Shown here in pieces: positions 9,723-19,987 of a stretch of DNA of 64,000 nucleotides (position 1 is the stretch's first letter; each line of letters begins with the position of its first letter). The translations under genes were made by a program, and so were the position numbers. The notes beneath the pieces were generated by a model. The model did no database searches, had not been told where the DNA came from, and saw nothing but the letters and a program-made list of their open reading frames with translations. The stretch comes from Acidimicrobiales bacterium (GTDB lineage Bacteria; Actinomycetota; Acidimicrobiia; Acidimicrobiales; Acidimicrobilacustridaceae), in assembly GCA_018401565.1 (NCBI GenBank), contig JAGYKS010000031.1, forward strand, positions 1 through 64,000. The letters run 5' to 3'.

Positions 9723-10949
9723 TCAGCGCCGACGGCGTCCCCATCGTGATCCGCTGCCGTCCGCATCGTCGTCACGCTCGAAAAAGGCCCGCATGGCGGC
9801 ATCGTCGTCCTCGCCGACCGGCCCCAGCGATGACTCGCCCTCAGCTACCTGGCTCTCCGACTGGCCAACGCCGTAACTGTCGGCGTAACCACCAGCCGTG
9901 CCTGCGTCATCAGCGGCGTTCCAACCCGACCCTGCCGCGCCCTCAGGGTTGCCGAAGGCAGGATCGTCATCGTCATCGTCATCAAACAGGCCTGACAGAG
10001 CAGCGGTGGCGTCCACATCCACGGGCGCATCTACGGGCGCATCTACAGGCGCATCCACGGGCGGGTCATTGAACTCGCCGACGGGCGCATCATCGAGCAC
10101 GTCGACGGGCGCACCAACAGGCGCATCATCAGGACCGACGCCGGCCATGTCCCCACCCGCTCCCGACTCATCGTCGTGTTCGGGGTCGGTCCCAAGGTCG
10201 GTCCCAGGGTCGGTCCCAGGATCGATCCCGGAGTAACCCGGGACATCGACGGCGATGTCAGGCTCGCTGGAGCCGGTGTCGGACCCGAACGCCCCAACGC
10301 CCGCGGGCTCCTCCGCCATCGCACCGCTGACGGTCGCACTGCGGCCGCCTGCGAAGCCAGTGGGGCTGTCGGCCAGATCCACCAACCCTGCGGCCGCCTG
10401 ACGCAACCGCCCCCGCTCTTCGTCGAGGACTCGCTGCACGGCGTCAACTTCAGCCGCGATCGCCGCTCGGGACTGCTCAAGTTCGGCGATGTCTGCCCGC
10501 AGGGCGTCAAGGTGTTCGGCGCGTGCAGCCTCCATCTCGCGCCGCGCCTCAGCCAGCATCTGCTGGGTCTGGGCCTCGGTCGCAGCCGACTGCTGCCCGG
10601 CTTCGGTCGTGGCTGCGGCCAGCAACCGTGCTGCCTCGGTGCGGGCCTCGGACACGGTGGCGTCGGCGGTGCGCTGGGCCATGGTCAACACGCTGGCGGC
10701 CCTGGCGGCGTCGTCAGTGTCCCCGCCACCGGCGGCGGTGGCCTGCTCGGCCTGCCGTTCAGCCAGACGGGCTCGTTCCTCGGCCATCTCGGCCCTCTCC
10801 ACGGCCTCGGTGGCCATGGCCCGCAGACCGGCGATCTTGTCGTCGATGTGATGGAGGTAGTTCGCTACCTCATCGGGGTCGAAGCCCTTTTTCCGCTCGG
10901 TGAACTGGACGTTGCTGACAGAGCCTTCCATGGGAGTGATGCTAGCCAT
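9723..10949 (-). CDS. DivIVA-domain protein (Wag31-like) with acidic, repetitive C-terminus
   Basis: Polar-growth or septum scaffold type protein. The DivIVA N-terminus is clear: VQFTERKKGFDPDEVANYL followed by a short HHIDDKI segment. Residues about 35-200 form Ala/Glu-rich coiled coil. The remaining half is acidic and low-complexity, with tandem units such as DAPVDAPVDAPVD and GTDPGTDLGTDP. The stop is reached through an Arg-rich end (SRWGRRRR). At 408 residues it is longer than Wag31, the excess being the acidic tail. The location downstream of ftsZ, sepF and yggT is the conserved actinobacterial position. ATG 10949 is used; an in-frame ATG at 10931 is also possible. Confidence 0.9.
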   Translation of the reverse strand: MASITPMEGSVSNVQFTERKKGFDPDEVANYLHHIDDKIAGLRAMATEAVERAEMAEERARLAERQAEQATAAGGGDTDDAARAASVLTMAQRTADATVSEARTEAARLLAAATTEAGQQSAATEAQTQQMLAEARREMEAARAEHLDALRADIAELEQSRAAIAAEVDAVQRVLDEERGRLRQAAAGLVDLADSPTGFAGGRSATVSGAMAEEPAGVGAFGSDTGSSEPDIAVDVPGYSGIDPGTDPGTDLGTDPEHDDESGAGGDMAGVGPDDAPVGAPVDVLDDAPVGEFNDPPVDAPVDAPVDAPVDVDATAALSGLFDDDDDDDPAFGNPEGAAGSGWNAADDAGTAGGYADSYGVGQSESQVAEGESSLGPVGEDDDAAMRAFFERDDDADGSGSRWGRRRR

Positions 10950-11021
10950 CTGCGCTCAGCCCGCAAGCGGGGCGTGCCCACGACCACCGTCACCCATCGC
11001 AATCACCACCGGTAGTGGTGG

Positions 11022-11273
11022 TCAGCAGAGCACCCGCAACAGCAGTGAGCCCACCAGAAGCACCACCATGGGCGACAGGTCGAGACCCATGCCACCCATG
11101 CGCACCGGGGGCAGCATGGCCCGAACGGGGTTGAGCACCGGGTCGGTCACGGCGCCGAGTGCGTTGGTCATGGTGGCCAGTGCCCCGCCGGCCGGCGCCG
11201 GGAACCACGACAACACGATTCGAATGAACACTGCGAACATCCACAGTGACAAAAGCGTGCACACGATACTCAT
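11022..11273 (-). CDS. YggT-family integral membrane protein
   Basis: 83 residues with two hydrophobic helices: CTLLSLWMFAVFIRIVLSW and PMVVLLVGSLLLRVL. Between them is the family hallmark TDPVLNPVRAMLPPV. YggT proteins sit between sepF and divIVA in most Gram-positive dcw clusters; the exact biochemical role is unsettled. The ATG at 11273 is the first start before the first membrane helix. It is intact and shorter than its frame, which is open further upstream without family similarity. Confidence 0.9.
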   Translation of the reverse strand: MSIVCTLLSLWMFAVFIRIVLSWFPAPAGGALATMTNALGAVTDPVLNPVRAMLPPVRMGGMGLDLSPMVVLLVGSLLLRVLC

Positions 11274-11307
11274 GACAACGTCCCGATCATGACAACATCC
11301 TGCCTGG

Positions 11308-11915
11308 TCAGATGCCCTTGTCGGCGATGCGTCGACGCTCGTCGTCAGACACCTCGGCACCCGACGGCACGATGAGATAGGTGTGGCCTGCGATCCGTTC
11401 CATCTGGCCGCCGAGTCCGTAACACAGGCCTGAGCAGAAGTCGATGAGGCGACGGGCAACGTCGCGGTCGACGTCGTCGAGATCCATGGCCACGGGTTGA
11501 CCTGCCTTGAAGTGCTCGCCAACCTCCTGGGCGTCGTTGAACGCCAGCGGTTCCACCACATGCAGAGGTGCAGCAGCGGGGATCTGACGTACCGACCCGC
11601 TGGTGCGGGCGCCAACGTCGCGTCCAACGCCCGCAGCCGACACCGGCCGCACGGCACCCGATTCTGAGCCAGCCACGGCCGGCCGCACCGTCACACCGTG
11701 CTCAGACCCCTGCCGAGGTGGCGCCGGTCGGGCATCCACCCTGGACACACCTGATGGAGGGGCAGGACGGCCAGCAGCAGCTGGCGGCCTCTGGGGGCCG
11801 CCTGTGTCGCTGACGCTGCCGAGGGGTCCTCATAGGAGTACATCTGGCCGTCGTCGTACTCGTCATCGGGGCCCAAGCCCAGATAGTGCATGGCCCTGCG
11901 CCACATCGTCGCCAT
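11308..11915 (-). CDS. sepF: Cell division protein SepF (one frameshift)
   Basis: Membrane-binding partner of FtsZ; in actinobacteria, which lack FtsA, it tethers the Z ring. The N-terminus MATMWRRAMHYLGLG is the amphipathic membrane-binding helix, preceded by GGAGGA. An acidic linker follows (DDEYDDGQMYSYEDP). The C-terminal SepF fold includes VVEPLAFNDAQEVGEHF, VAMDLDDVD, RRLIDFCSGLCYGL and TYLIVPSGAEVS. The two parts lie in different frames. A GGGGG run at 11793-11797 is the likely one-base error, after which the linker reads through a Pro/Arg stretch into the domain. Confidence 0.92.
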
Positions 11916-11997
11916 AGTTCCTCCAGATCAGGTTGCCGCCTACCAGAGTCTCCCACGACAACAGCCCCATCAGAAAGTCTGATGGCACCTGATCGGG

Positions 11998-12698
11998 TCA
12001 GCCCGCTGGTGCGACGGTGCGCGAACCGAACAACACCGTGCCCAAACGCACCATGGTGGCACCGGCCTCCACCGCTTGTTCGAAGTCGCTGCTCATGCCG
12101 ATGGAGCGCTCGGCCAGACCCAGATCGTCGGCCAGCGACACCAGACGGTCGAACCCCGAACGTGACTGCTGGGCGGGCCCGAAGGCGGCCACCCCCATCA
12201 GCCCGTCCACAACCAGTCCCAGCCCCCGCAACGACTCAACCATGGTGTGGAACCTCGTCGAAGGAGCACCCGCCCTTGTTGGTCTCGCCCGACAGGTTGA
12301 TCTGGACGAACACCGTGGCCCCTGGACGCCGACGGGCGATCTCGGCCCCGAGCTCAAGCCGGTCCACGCTCTGCCACACCGCTACGTGGTCGGCCACCTG
12401 ACGAACCTTGTTGCGCTGCAGTCTGCCGATGAAGTGCCAGGCGTGGGGGCGGGCTGGCCACCGAGGCCAGCGCCTCGGCCTTGGCCACCAGTTCCTGGGC
12501 GTAGTTCTCGGCGCAGCCGTCCACCCCGGCACGAACCGCTGCACTCACCTCGGCAGGCCCGAATCCCTTGGTGACTGCAAGCAGCGCCACTCGTCGGCCG
12601 CCAGCAACGGCATCGATGCGACGTCGCGCATCGGCCACCGCAACTGCAACGGCAGCATCCAGATCGTTGGCGTCGCCGGGGTCCGGAGCCACCGTCAC
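11998..12698 (-). CDS. YggS/PROSC-family pyridoxal-phosphate homeostasis protein (two frameshifts)
   Basis: PLP-binding alanine-racemase-like barrel involved in PLP homeostasis, normally next to sepF. The first part carries the PLP-lysine motif VALLAVTKGF and AENYAQELVAKAE. The middle has WHFIGRLQRNKV and VFVQINLSGETNKGG; the end has VDGLMGVAAFG, SIGMSSDFEQAVEAGATMVR and LGTVLFGSR. These lie in three frames. The first change is at the GGGGG run 12445-12449, the second near 12250. GTG 12698 is used as start; TTG 12704 is possible. No residue of the active site is missing once frames are joined. Confidence 0.88.
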
Positions 12699-12741
12699 AC
12701 CCAAACCCGTCGGTTCACACCACCGACGTCGGGCCCAGCGG

Positions 12742-13824
12742 CTACTTCAGAAACGATGGGACGTCGAAATCGTCGTCGCCCTCAGGTGCCTCGTCGCCTG
12801 ACCCGGCGAACACGTCAGTGACCGGCTCGGGATCACGGCGGGCGGCGGTGCGGGACCGCTGGGTGGGCTCGGCATCCCAACGGTCAAAGCCAGCGGCGAT
12901 CACCGTCACCCGGACCTCGTCGCCCATCTCGTCGTCGATCACGGTGCCGAAGATGATGTTGGCGTCGGGGTGACCCACGCCGTGGATCACCTCAGCGGCC
13001 TCGTTCACCTCGAACAGGCCCAGATCGCTGCCACCGGCGATGGTGAGCAGGATGCCGCGGGCACCCTCGATCGAGGCCTCCAGCAGCGGTGACGAGATGG
13101 CGTTGCGGGCCGCAGTGAGCGCCCGACCCTCGCCCGAGCCGTAGCCGATGCCCATAAGGGCGGAACCGGCATCAGTCATGATCATCTTGACGTCGGCAAA
13201 GTCGGTGTTGATCAGGCCCGGAGTGGTGATGAGGTCGGTGATGCCCTGCACACCCTGCAGGAGAACCTCGTCGGCCATCTTGAAGGCGTTGAGCACCGAG
13301 GTCTTGTCGTTGGAGACCGTCAGCAGTCGGTCGTTGGGGATGACGATCAGGGTGTCGACCTTTTCCTTGAGGCGCTGGATGCCCTGCTCGGCCTGCACCG
13401 AACGACGACGACCCTCGAAACCAAACGGCCGGGTCACCACACCGATGGTCAGTGCGCCCAGACCCTTGGCCACCTCGGCGATGACCGGGGCAGCACCGGT
13501 TCCGGTACCACCACCCTTGCCAGCGGTGATGAACACCATGTCGGCCCCGGTGAGGGCCTGTTCGATCTCGTCACGGTGCGCTTCGGCGGCCGCCCGACCC
13601 ACCTCGGGGTCCGATCCGGCACCGAGCCCACGGGTGAGTTCACGCCCAACGTCGAGCTTCACGTCGGCGTCGCTCATCATGAGCGCCTGGGCATCGGTGT
13701 TGACGGCGAGGAATTCGACGCCCTTGAGGCCAGCGTCGATCATCCGGTTCACGGCGTTGCAGCCGCCACCGCCGACGCCGACAACCCTTATGACCGCCAG
13801 ATAGTTCTGCGGGTTACCGGACAT
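12742..13824 (-). CDS. ftsZ: Cell division GTPase FtsZ
   Basis: Tubulin-like GTPase that forms the division ring. 360 residues, intact. [18 protein letters not shown] is the N-terminal nucleotide loop. [19 protein letters not shown] is the tubulin signature. ND near VIPNDRLL and the T7-loop region [20 protein letters not shown] follow. The conserved C-terminal peptide [11 protein letters not shown], which binds SepF, is present. The ATG at 13824 follows GGAGGGAG at about eight bases, so the longer upstream reading was not used. A 231-bp gap separates it from ftsQ and may hold its own promoter. Confidence 0.98.
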   Translation of the reverse strand: MSGNPQNYLAVIRVVGVGGGGCNAVNRMIDAGLKGVEFLAVNTDAQALMMSDADVKLDVGRELTRGLGAGSDPEVGRAAAEAHRDEIEQALTGADMVFITAGKGGGTGTGAAPVIAEVAKGLGALTIGVVTRPFGFEGRRRSVQAEQGIQRLKEKVDTLIVIPNDRLLTVSNDKTSVLNAFKMADEVLLQGVQGITDLITTPGLINTDFADVKMIMTDAGSALMGIGYGSGEGRALTAARNAISSPLLEASIEGARGILLTIAGGSDLGLFEVNEAAEVIHGVGHPDANIIFGTVIDDEMGDEVRVTVIAAGFDRWDAEPTQRSRTAARRDPEPVTDVFAGSGDEAPEGDDDFDVPSFLK

Positions 13825-14055
13825 TGTGTGCACTCCCTCCACCATGGGTGGCTCGTAACGCTCGCTTGTTGGGTCTTGTCCACTCATTCGATCCACACCT
13901 TTGGCCGGGACTGCGGTGGGGATGCCCACCCAGGACTACGCAACGACCTCGACCAGAGCCGCACCGCACAGTGTCGCACCAAAGCGTGCCGCACACCGAC
14001 GGAATGGTCGTGGAGTCGGCGGACTGCGCCGCCACCCCCGGTCCGGGGAGAAAGG

Positions 14056-14865
14056 CTAGGCGCATGATTCTCCACGGGTCAACACTGCGGTGTCGGCCAC
14101 CGCAACGTTGATGACGTCGACGCACCGCATGTCGACGGTGGCCAGGATCGTCTGGATGGTCCTGATCTTCACGTCGAGTTCCCCGGCATCGCCCATCACC
14201 ACCACCGACCCATCAGCCATCCGTAGCTCGATCCTGCCATTGTCACCGGGGGTCACGGCCTCGACCAGCGAGGCAAGACCCGGTGGCAGTGCGGCGGCAG
14301 CGGCAACGACCCCCCGATCCACCGGACCAAGACGTTCGCCGGGTGACCCGGGAACGACCCCGGTCACCAGTGGCAGGCCACCAGCGTCAGACACCACGGC
14401 CAACACCTGACCCGAGGCGTCCACCACTGCCAACGAATCACCGGCTGCGGTGGCCATCGCAGCCACCGGAACCCGCTCCACAACCTGCACGATCACCCGG
14501 CCGTCGAACCACGACCGCGACACTGACGCCTCAGCCACCTGCGGGTCAGACTCCACCGCCGTCACCGCTGCTGCGGTATTGACCCGAACCAGTGGATCAC
14601 CCACGGCGATACCCGACAGCGCCACCAACGCAGCCGGATCAACCGACGATGTTCCCTGCACGTCGATGACATCGACGGCGAGCAGCGCACTGTGGGCTGC
14701 CAGCCAGAGTCCGGCAAGAGCCGACATCACCACCAACACCGCAGCCAACAGGCGCCGGCGGCGCCGGCGGCGGTCGATCTCCACACTGCGACGCCGCTCC
14801 ACGATGCGCGGATCGGCCCCGTGGTTGCGCACCACCTTGGGCGGCGACGTAGCGGTGGGGGTCAC
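14056..14865 (-). CDS. ftsQ: Cell division protein FtsQ
   Basis: Bitopic divisome protein. A 39-residue basic cytoplasmic tail (ERRRSVEIDRRRRRRRLL) leads into one membrane helix (AVLVVMSALAGLWLAAHS). A POTRA domain follows, with VDVIDVQGTSSVDPAALVAL and GDPLVRVNTAAAVTAVESD, then the FtsQ beta domain (WFDGRVIVQVVERVPVA). 269 residues. GTG 14865 overlaps the murB stop as GTGA, so translation is coupled. The last ten residues end in a lone Cys (GESCA), which is unusual but may simply be sequence error. Confidence 0.93.
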   Translation of the reverse strand: MTPTATSPPKVVRNHGADPRIVERRRSVEIDRRRRRRRLLAAVLVVMSALAGLWLAAHSALLAVDVIDVQGTSSVDPAALVALSGIAVGDPLVRVNTAAAVTAVESDPQVAEASVSRSWFDGRVIVQVVERVPVAAMATAAGDSLAVVDASGQVLAVVSDAGGLPLVTGVVPGSPGERLGPVDRGVVAAAAALPPGLASLVEAVTPGDNGRIELRMADGSVVVMGDAGELDVKIRTIQTILATVDMRCVDVINVAVADTAVLTRGESCA

Positions 14866-15874
14866 GAATCGCCTCGACTGGGATCTGGCCTCGACGGTGC
14901 CGCCGCCGGGCCACCGAGCGTTCCCGCAAAGCCCACCATCCGGGTCTCGGGCACCAGTTCCACACCGGTCGCGTCGCGCACCAGAGTGGTCACGGCCTGC
15001 ATGACTGCGGCCACATCGTCAGCCGATCCGCCCGGGTCGGCCTGGATGAAATTGGCGTGCTTGGTCGAAACCTCAGCGGTTCCGATGCGAAGACCCTTGC
15101 CGCCGGCGGCATCAATGAGCCGCCCGGCTGAGTCGCCCGGTGGGTTGGTGAACACCGACCCGGCATTTGCCCCGCCGGGCTGGTTGGCCCGGCGCCACGC
15201 CACGATGTCAGCGATGGATGCCTCACTTTCGGCCCGAACCCCCGGCGACAAGGCAAGCTCCACTGACACCACAACGGTGTCGTCGGGAACGCACGAATGC
15301 CGGTAGTGGAAGTCGAGGGCCTCAGCTGGCACCCATACATCCTCGCCGGTGCGGAGCCCGAACAGGCGGACCCTACGCACCGCAGCGGCCATGTCGGCCC
15401 CGTGTCCGCCCGCGTTCATGCGTGACCGCGCCTCCGATCGAGCCCGGCACACCCACCGCCCACTCGAATCCGCAGAGCCCGGCAGCCGCTGTTCTGCGGG
15501 CCACCACCGGCAGCGACGCTCCCGCACCGACGTGCACCGCAGTTCCGTCGATCACGATGTCGTCGAATCCTTCGTCGAGCACCACCACCAGACCCCAAAA
15601 CCGGCGTCGGCCACCAGCAGGTTCGAGCCCCGGCCCACCACCAGCACCGGAACCGACGTGGAGCCAAGGGCGCTGGCCACAACGACGAGATCGTCGATCC
15701 CGGTTGGCGACACGAGCAATGCCGCCGATCCCCCAACCCGGTAGGTGGTGCGGTCAGCCAACGGGACATCGTGACCGACCATCGGCCCCAGTGCCGCCGC
15801 CACGGCGTCGAGCTCGTCGGCGGTGGCAGCGCCCAGCTGGGGACAGAACTGGGGACGCCGCCGTCAGCTGCCAT
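14862..15874 (-). CDS. murB: UDP-N-acetylenolpyruvoylglucosamine reductase MurB (several frameshifts)
   Basis: FAD enzyme of the second committed step of peptidoglycan precursor synthesis. In order: [34 protein letters not shown]; then in another frame [14 protein letters not shown] and [12 protein letters not shown]. In a third frame come [12 protein letters not shown] and [18 protein letters not shown] (the catalytic Ser region), with [11 protein letters not shown] near the end. Frame changes fall at the TTTTGGGG run near 15592-15600, near 15415, and between 15803 and 15874. The ATG at 15874 overlaps the murC stop by 11 bp; GTG 15803 is the first start in the frame of the domain. Confidence 0.92.
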
Positions 15875-17441
15875 CAGGGGGTTCCTGCCGATCTGGGTCG
15901 GTGACGCCGGCGTCGTGCATGGCCGAGCGACGCTGCAACCCGGCCAGCACCCGGGTGGGCACCGTGGTGAGGTCGCCGGCACCCAACGTGAGGCACAGGT
16001 CGCCGGCGCGCAGCTCAGTGCCCAGCCATGCCACCACGTCGTTGAGGCCCGGGATGTAGGACACGGCTGCGTCGCCATGGGCCTCGAGCACGGCGTCAAC
16101 GATCAACTGGCCCGACACCCCGGGCCGGGGGCGCTCTCCGGAGGCATAGACGTCGGTGACCACCACCAGGTCGGCGCCGACGAAGGCGTCGGCGAAGTCA
16201 CGCCAGAGTGCCTCGGTCCGGCTGTAGCGATGGGGCTGGAACACACACACCACCCGGGCCCAGCCTCCGTCACGACCCGCCGCCACTGCCGCAGCCACCT
16301 CAGTGGGCAGGTGGGCATAGTCGTCGACCAGATGAACGCCAGCCGCCGACCCCCGGTGCTCGAACCGACGGGCGACCCCGGCGAACCGGGCCAGCGCTGC
16401 CACACCGGCGCTGAACGGCGCCCCCAACTCAAGACCACACACCAGCGCGCCAGCGGCGTTGCGGGCGTTGTGCTCCCCTGCCACCGGCAGGGTGACCCGG
16501 CCCAACACCTCGTCACCGTGGGCGAGGGTGAACGTGCATCCGTCACGACCCGATCGCAGGTCCGTCATCTGGTAGGTGGCGCCCGGGTCGGTCCCGTAGG
16601 TCACCACCCGTCGCCGAATCACAGCGGGCCCCGAACCATCGCCAATCGACGGCGCTGCATCATCGGCACTGGCGGCCAGGGCGGCAGCCTCGGGGTCGTC
16701 GGCGCACAGCACCACCGGGCCGGGCGTGTTGGCCACAAAGGTGGCAAACGCCGACCGAAGGTTCTCCCATGAGCCGTGGTGCTCCAGATGATCGGGCTCC
16801 ACATTGGTCACGATGGCGGCATAACGGGGCAACTCCAAAAAGGTGCCGTCGCTCTCATCGGCCTCCACCACCATCCAGCGACCGTCATCCCACGCCGCCC
16901 CCGAACCGATCTCGTTGAGGTCACCGCCGACGATGAACGACGGAGCCAAACCGGCTTCGATGAGGATCAGCACCAACATCGACGACGTGGTGGTCTTTCC
17001 GTGGGTGCCCGCCACGGCCACGGTGTCACGCCGGGCGGTGATGCCAGCAAGAACCTCGGCCCGACGCATCACCGGTATCTGGCGGCCGATGGCCTCGATC
17101 ACCTCGGGATTGCTGTTGGGGATGGCGGTGGACACCGCCACCAGCGCCACGTCGTCACCCACATTGGCCGCTGCGTGGCCCACGGCCACGTCCACGCCCA
17201 GGGCCTGCAGTCGATCGAGCGCCCGGCTGTGCTTCATGTCGCTGCCGGACACCTTGTGGCCCATCGCAGCCAGCGTGGTGGCAATGGCGCTCATTCCGGC
17301 GCCACCCGCACCCACGATGTGCACCGCCAACGGCGTCGACAGGTCGGGCCACGCAGCACTGGACAAGCCGGCGGGCTTGTCGTCACCGGACACGGGCTTG
17401 TCGTCACCGGACACGGGCTTGTCGTCACCGGACACGGGCAT
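15864..17441 (-). CDS. murC: UDP-N-acetylmuramate--L-alanine ligase
   Basis: Adds L-Ala to UDP-MurNAc. About 525 residues, intact. HIVGAGGAGMSAIATTL is the N-terminal Rossmann loop, VAGTHGKTTTSSML the ATP P-loop, VVEADESDGTFL the Mg site and HLVDDYAHLPTEVAA the ligase signature. VCVFQPHRYSRT follows. Unusually, the first 25 residues are three exact VSGDDKP repeats encoded by a 21-bp tandem. The ATG at 17441 sits inside the end of murG (17-bp overlap). If the repeat is an expansion, the ancestral start could have been the repeat-free region just before HIVGAGG. Confidence 0.97.
   Translation of the reverse strand: MPVSGDDKPVSGDDKPVSGDDKPAGLSSAAWPDLSTPLAVHIVGAGGAGMSAIATTLAAMGHKVSGSDMKHSRALDRLQALGVDVAVGHAAANVGDDVALVAVSTAIPNSNPEVIEAIGRQIPVMRRAEVLAGITARRDTVAVAGTHGKTTTSSMLVLILIEAGLAPSFIVGGDLNEIGSGAAWDDGRWMVVEADESDGTFLELPRYAAIVTNVEPDHLEHHGSWENLRSAFATFVANTPGPVVLCADDPEAAALAASADDAAPSIGDGSGPAVIRRRVVTYGTDPGATYQMTDLRSGRDGCTFTLAHGDEVLGRVTLPVAGEHNARNAAGALVCGLELGAPFSAGVAALARFAGVARRFEHRGSAAGVHLVDDYAHLPTEVAAAVAAGRDGGWARVVCVFQPHRYSRTEALWRDFADAFVGADLVVVTDVYASGERPRPGVSGQLIVDAVLEAHGDAAVSYIPGLNDVVAWLGTELRAGDLCLTLGAGDLTTVPTRVLAGLQRRSAMHDAGVTDPDRQEPPDGS
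17373..17435. repeat. Three perfect 21-bp tandem repeats in the murC start region
   Basis: Unit gggcttgtcgtcaccggacac on the plus strand, three identical copies end to end. It encodes VSGDDKP three times at the MurC N-terminus and overlaps the last codons of murG. Copy number may vary between strains. Confidence 0.95.
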
Positions 17442-18666
17442 GCTCCTCCACAAGGGCGGCCACACGATCGGCGGCGTCAGGTCGGGCCACCGACGCCAGA
17501 CCGGTGGCCATCGCAGCGCGGCGCGACGAATCATCGAGCAGCGGCGACACCAGGGCATCGACGGCGTCGGCGGTGCAGTCGGCATCATCGAGCACGATGG
17601 CGCCACCGGCGTGCACCAACGGCATGGCATTGGCCCGCTGGTGATCGCGGGGTGCCCCCGGCAACGGCACCAGCACCGCTGGCACCCCGGCCACTGCCAG
17701 TTCGGCGACTGTGGTGCCTCCGCTGCGACACAGCACCACGTCGGCCGCCGCCAGCACGTGCTCCATGTTGTTTTCGTACGGCACCACCCGAAGGTCCAGT
17801 GCGCACTCGGGATCATCGGTGAGGCCGTTGAGTTCGTCGATCACCAGATCATGGTCGCGGGTTCCGGTCACGTGGTACAGCACCACGTCACGGTTGCTCC
17901 AGCGTCGGGCCAGCCCGGCTGCGGCCAGGTTCACCCGACGCGCTCCCAGCGAACCGGAGAACACCGCCATCATCGGGTCCTGGTCACCGATGCCCAGTCG
18001 CTGGCGGGACTGAGACCGCAGCTGGACCCGCTGCCCCGGGTCACCCAACGGCTCCACCTCGGCACGCACCGGATTCCCCGTCACCACACTGCGGGGCAGG
18101 TCGGTGCCCTCGAACGGCACGGCGCAGGCTTGGGCGAACCGGCCCGCCACCTTGTTGGCCAGTCCGGCCACGGCGTTTTGTTCGGTGACCACCAGCGGAA
18201 TACGCCACAGCACAGCACCCACGGTGCACGCCACGCTGGCGTAGCCGCCCAACGACAACACCACCGCCGGTCGTCGCCGACGCAGCATGACCACTGCCTG
18301 CCACACGGCGCGCACCAGCCCCAGCACGGCACCGATGTTGTCCAGCGTGAACCGACGGGCAATGCCTCGGCCTGGCAGGACCAGCAGTTCGAAGCCCGCC
18401 GCCGGCACCACCGACCGTTCCACGCCGCGCTGTGAACCCACGAACAACAGGGTGTCAGCGCCATGACCCCGCCGCACCAGCGCCTGCGCCACAGCGACGC
18501 CGGGCAGGACGTGTCCTGCGGTACCGCCACCGGCGATGACAGCGAACAACGGCGGCGCATGACCACCGGAAGGTCGATTCGACGGCCCCTCAGACACTGA
18601 TGGCCCCTCAGTTACTGGCGGCCGCTGCGTTGCTGACGGTTCCCGGGCGGCGGCGTCTGCGGTCAT
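17425..18666 (-). CDS. murG: MurG: UDP-GlcNAc--undecaprenyl-pyrophosphoryl-MurNAc-pentapeptide GlcNAc transferase
   Basis: Converts lipid I to lipid II on the inner membrane face. The donor-fold start FAVIAGGGTAGHVLPGVAVA and the region SLGGYASVACTVGA are present, with VVTEQNAVAGLANK. The acceptor half has VFSGSLGARRVN and CRSGGTTVAELAVAGVPAVL, and ends with HQRANAMPLVHAGGAIVL. 413 residues, about 40 longer than usual at the N-terminus because of a Ser/Pro/Thr-rich stretch with TEGPSVSEGPSN. ATG 18666 overlaps the ftsW stop as ATGA. Confidence 0.96.
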   Translation of the reverse strand: MTADAAAREPSATQRPPVTEGPSVSEGPSNRPSGGHAPPLFAVIAGGGTAGHVLPGVAVAQALVRRGHGADTLLFVGSQRGVERSVVPAAGFELLVLPGRGIARRFTLDNIGAVLGLVRAVWQAVVMLRRRRPAVVLSLGGYASVACTVGAVLWRIPLVVTEQNAVAGLANKVAGRFAQACAVPFEGTDLPRSVVTGNPVRAEVEPLGDPGQRVQLRSQSRQRLGIGDQDPMMAVFSGSLGARRVNLAAAGLARRWSNRDVVLYHVTGTRDHDLVIDELNGLTDDPECALDLRVVPYENNMEHVLAAADVVLCRSGGTTVAELAVAGVPAVLVPLPGAPRDHQRANAMPLVHAGGAIVLDDADCTADAVDALVSPLLDDSSRRAAMATGLASVARPDAADRVAALVEEHARVR

Positions 18667-19987
18667 CGTTGGGATGTCCGGGCGATGTTGACCAGCACAC
18701 CGCACGCCGCCATGGTCACGATCAGCGACGATCCGCCCGACGACACCAGGGGAAGCGGCACACCGGTGATGGGCAGGACGCCGACGACCGCCCCCAGGTT
18801 CACCAGGGCCTGCACCGAGATCCACGTGGTGATGCCCACCGCCATCAGCATCCCGAAGCGGTCGGTGGCCCGCATGGCCACAACCACCCCGAGACCGGCG
18901 AGAGCAACGAACAGCCCCATGAGGCACCAGACCGCCAAGCAGCCCCAGTTCCTCACCGATGGTCGAGAAAATGAAGTCGGTGTGGCCCTCGGGCAGGAAG
19001 CCAAACTTGGCCCGACCCTGACCCAACCCCATCCCGGTGGTTCCGCCGTTGGCGAGTGCGGCCTGACTCTGCAGCGTTTGGTAGCCCGCGTTGAGTGGGT
19101 CGTCCCACGGGTCCATGAACGCCACAAGCCGGCGCCACCGATAGGGGGCGGCCACCGCCAGGATGGCTCCTGCAGCTCCAGCCAGCGCCACCAGGATGGC
19201 CAGGGAGCGTCCGGGTACCCCTGCCACCCACAGCACCGACGCCATGATCACAAACAGCAACACTGTGGTGCCGAGATTGGGCTGGAACAGGATGAGACCG
19301 GCCATGGGAACGAACACCACCAGCGCCGGGCGGATGGTGACGCGACCCTCAGTCATGCGGTCGGCACGCGAGGCCAGCAGGTCCGCCAAAAACACCACCA
19401 GGGCCAGCTTGGCCAGCTCCGACGGTTGCAGGGTAAACGGCCCCAACGCCAGCCACCGGCTGGAGCCGTTCACGGTCTGGCCGGCAAACGGAAGCAGGAC
19501 CAGGACCAGCAGGCCAAACGTGACCCACAACATCGGTCGTGCCAACGACCGCAGCCTGTGAAGGCTCACGTACGACGCCACCACCAGCGCCACTGCTCCC
19601 AGGGCCAGCCACATGGCCTGACGCTGGAACTGGTACCAGGGGTTGCCGTAGTCGGACTGGGCCTCGGCGGCCGATGCCGACAGCACCATCACCAGCCCAA
19701 ACACACACAGCAACGCAAGAACGACTGACAACGCCACCACAGTGCCGTTGGAACGCCTGGGGCTGCGATGACGCAGGTCGTCGGTGGCTGCGTGCCGCAT
19801 CGGTCCTGACATGGGGTGACGCCGTGCCGGCTGGACGAGCAGTGCGTTGTGACCCCGACCGCCGGGCTGCAACCGGGTTGGACGAGCCCCGCCGAAGCGG
19901 AGACACCGATGCAACCTCAGAGCGCGAAGAGCGCTGCGCATGCGGCTGGTGCCGCCCGTTGTTTTGTCGCCGACCTTGGGTTGTCAT
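18663..19987 (-). CDS. ftsW: Peptidoglycan glycosyltransferase FtsW (two frameshifts)
   Basis: SEDS-family lipid II polymerase of the divisome. Multi-pass: VVALSVVLALLCVFGLVMVL begins helix 1. SSRWLALGPFTLQPSELAKL carries the SEDS loop, and HTDFIFSTIGEELGLLGG carries the conserved acidic loop. The frame then shifts near 18921-18926 into GLFVALAGLGVVVAMRATD and TGVPLPLVSSGGSSL. A second frame change at the GGGG run 19759-19762 links an N-terminal Ser/Arg-rich tail of about 75 residues. That tail begins at ATG 19987, which overlaps the mraY stop as ATGA. Without that repair the start would be ATG 19812. Confidence 0.92.
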
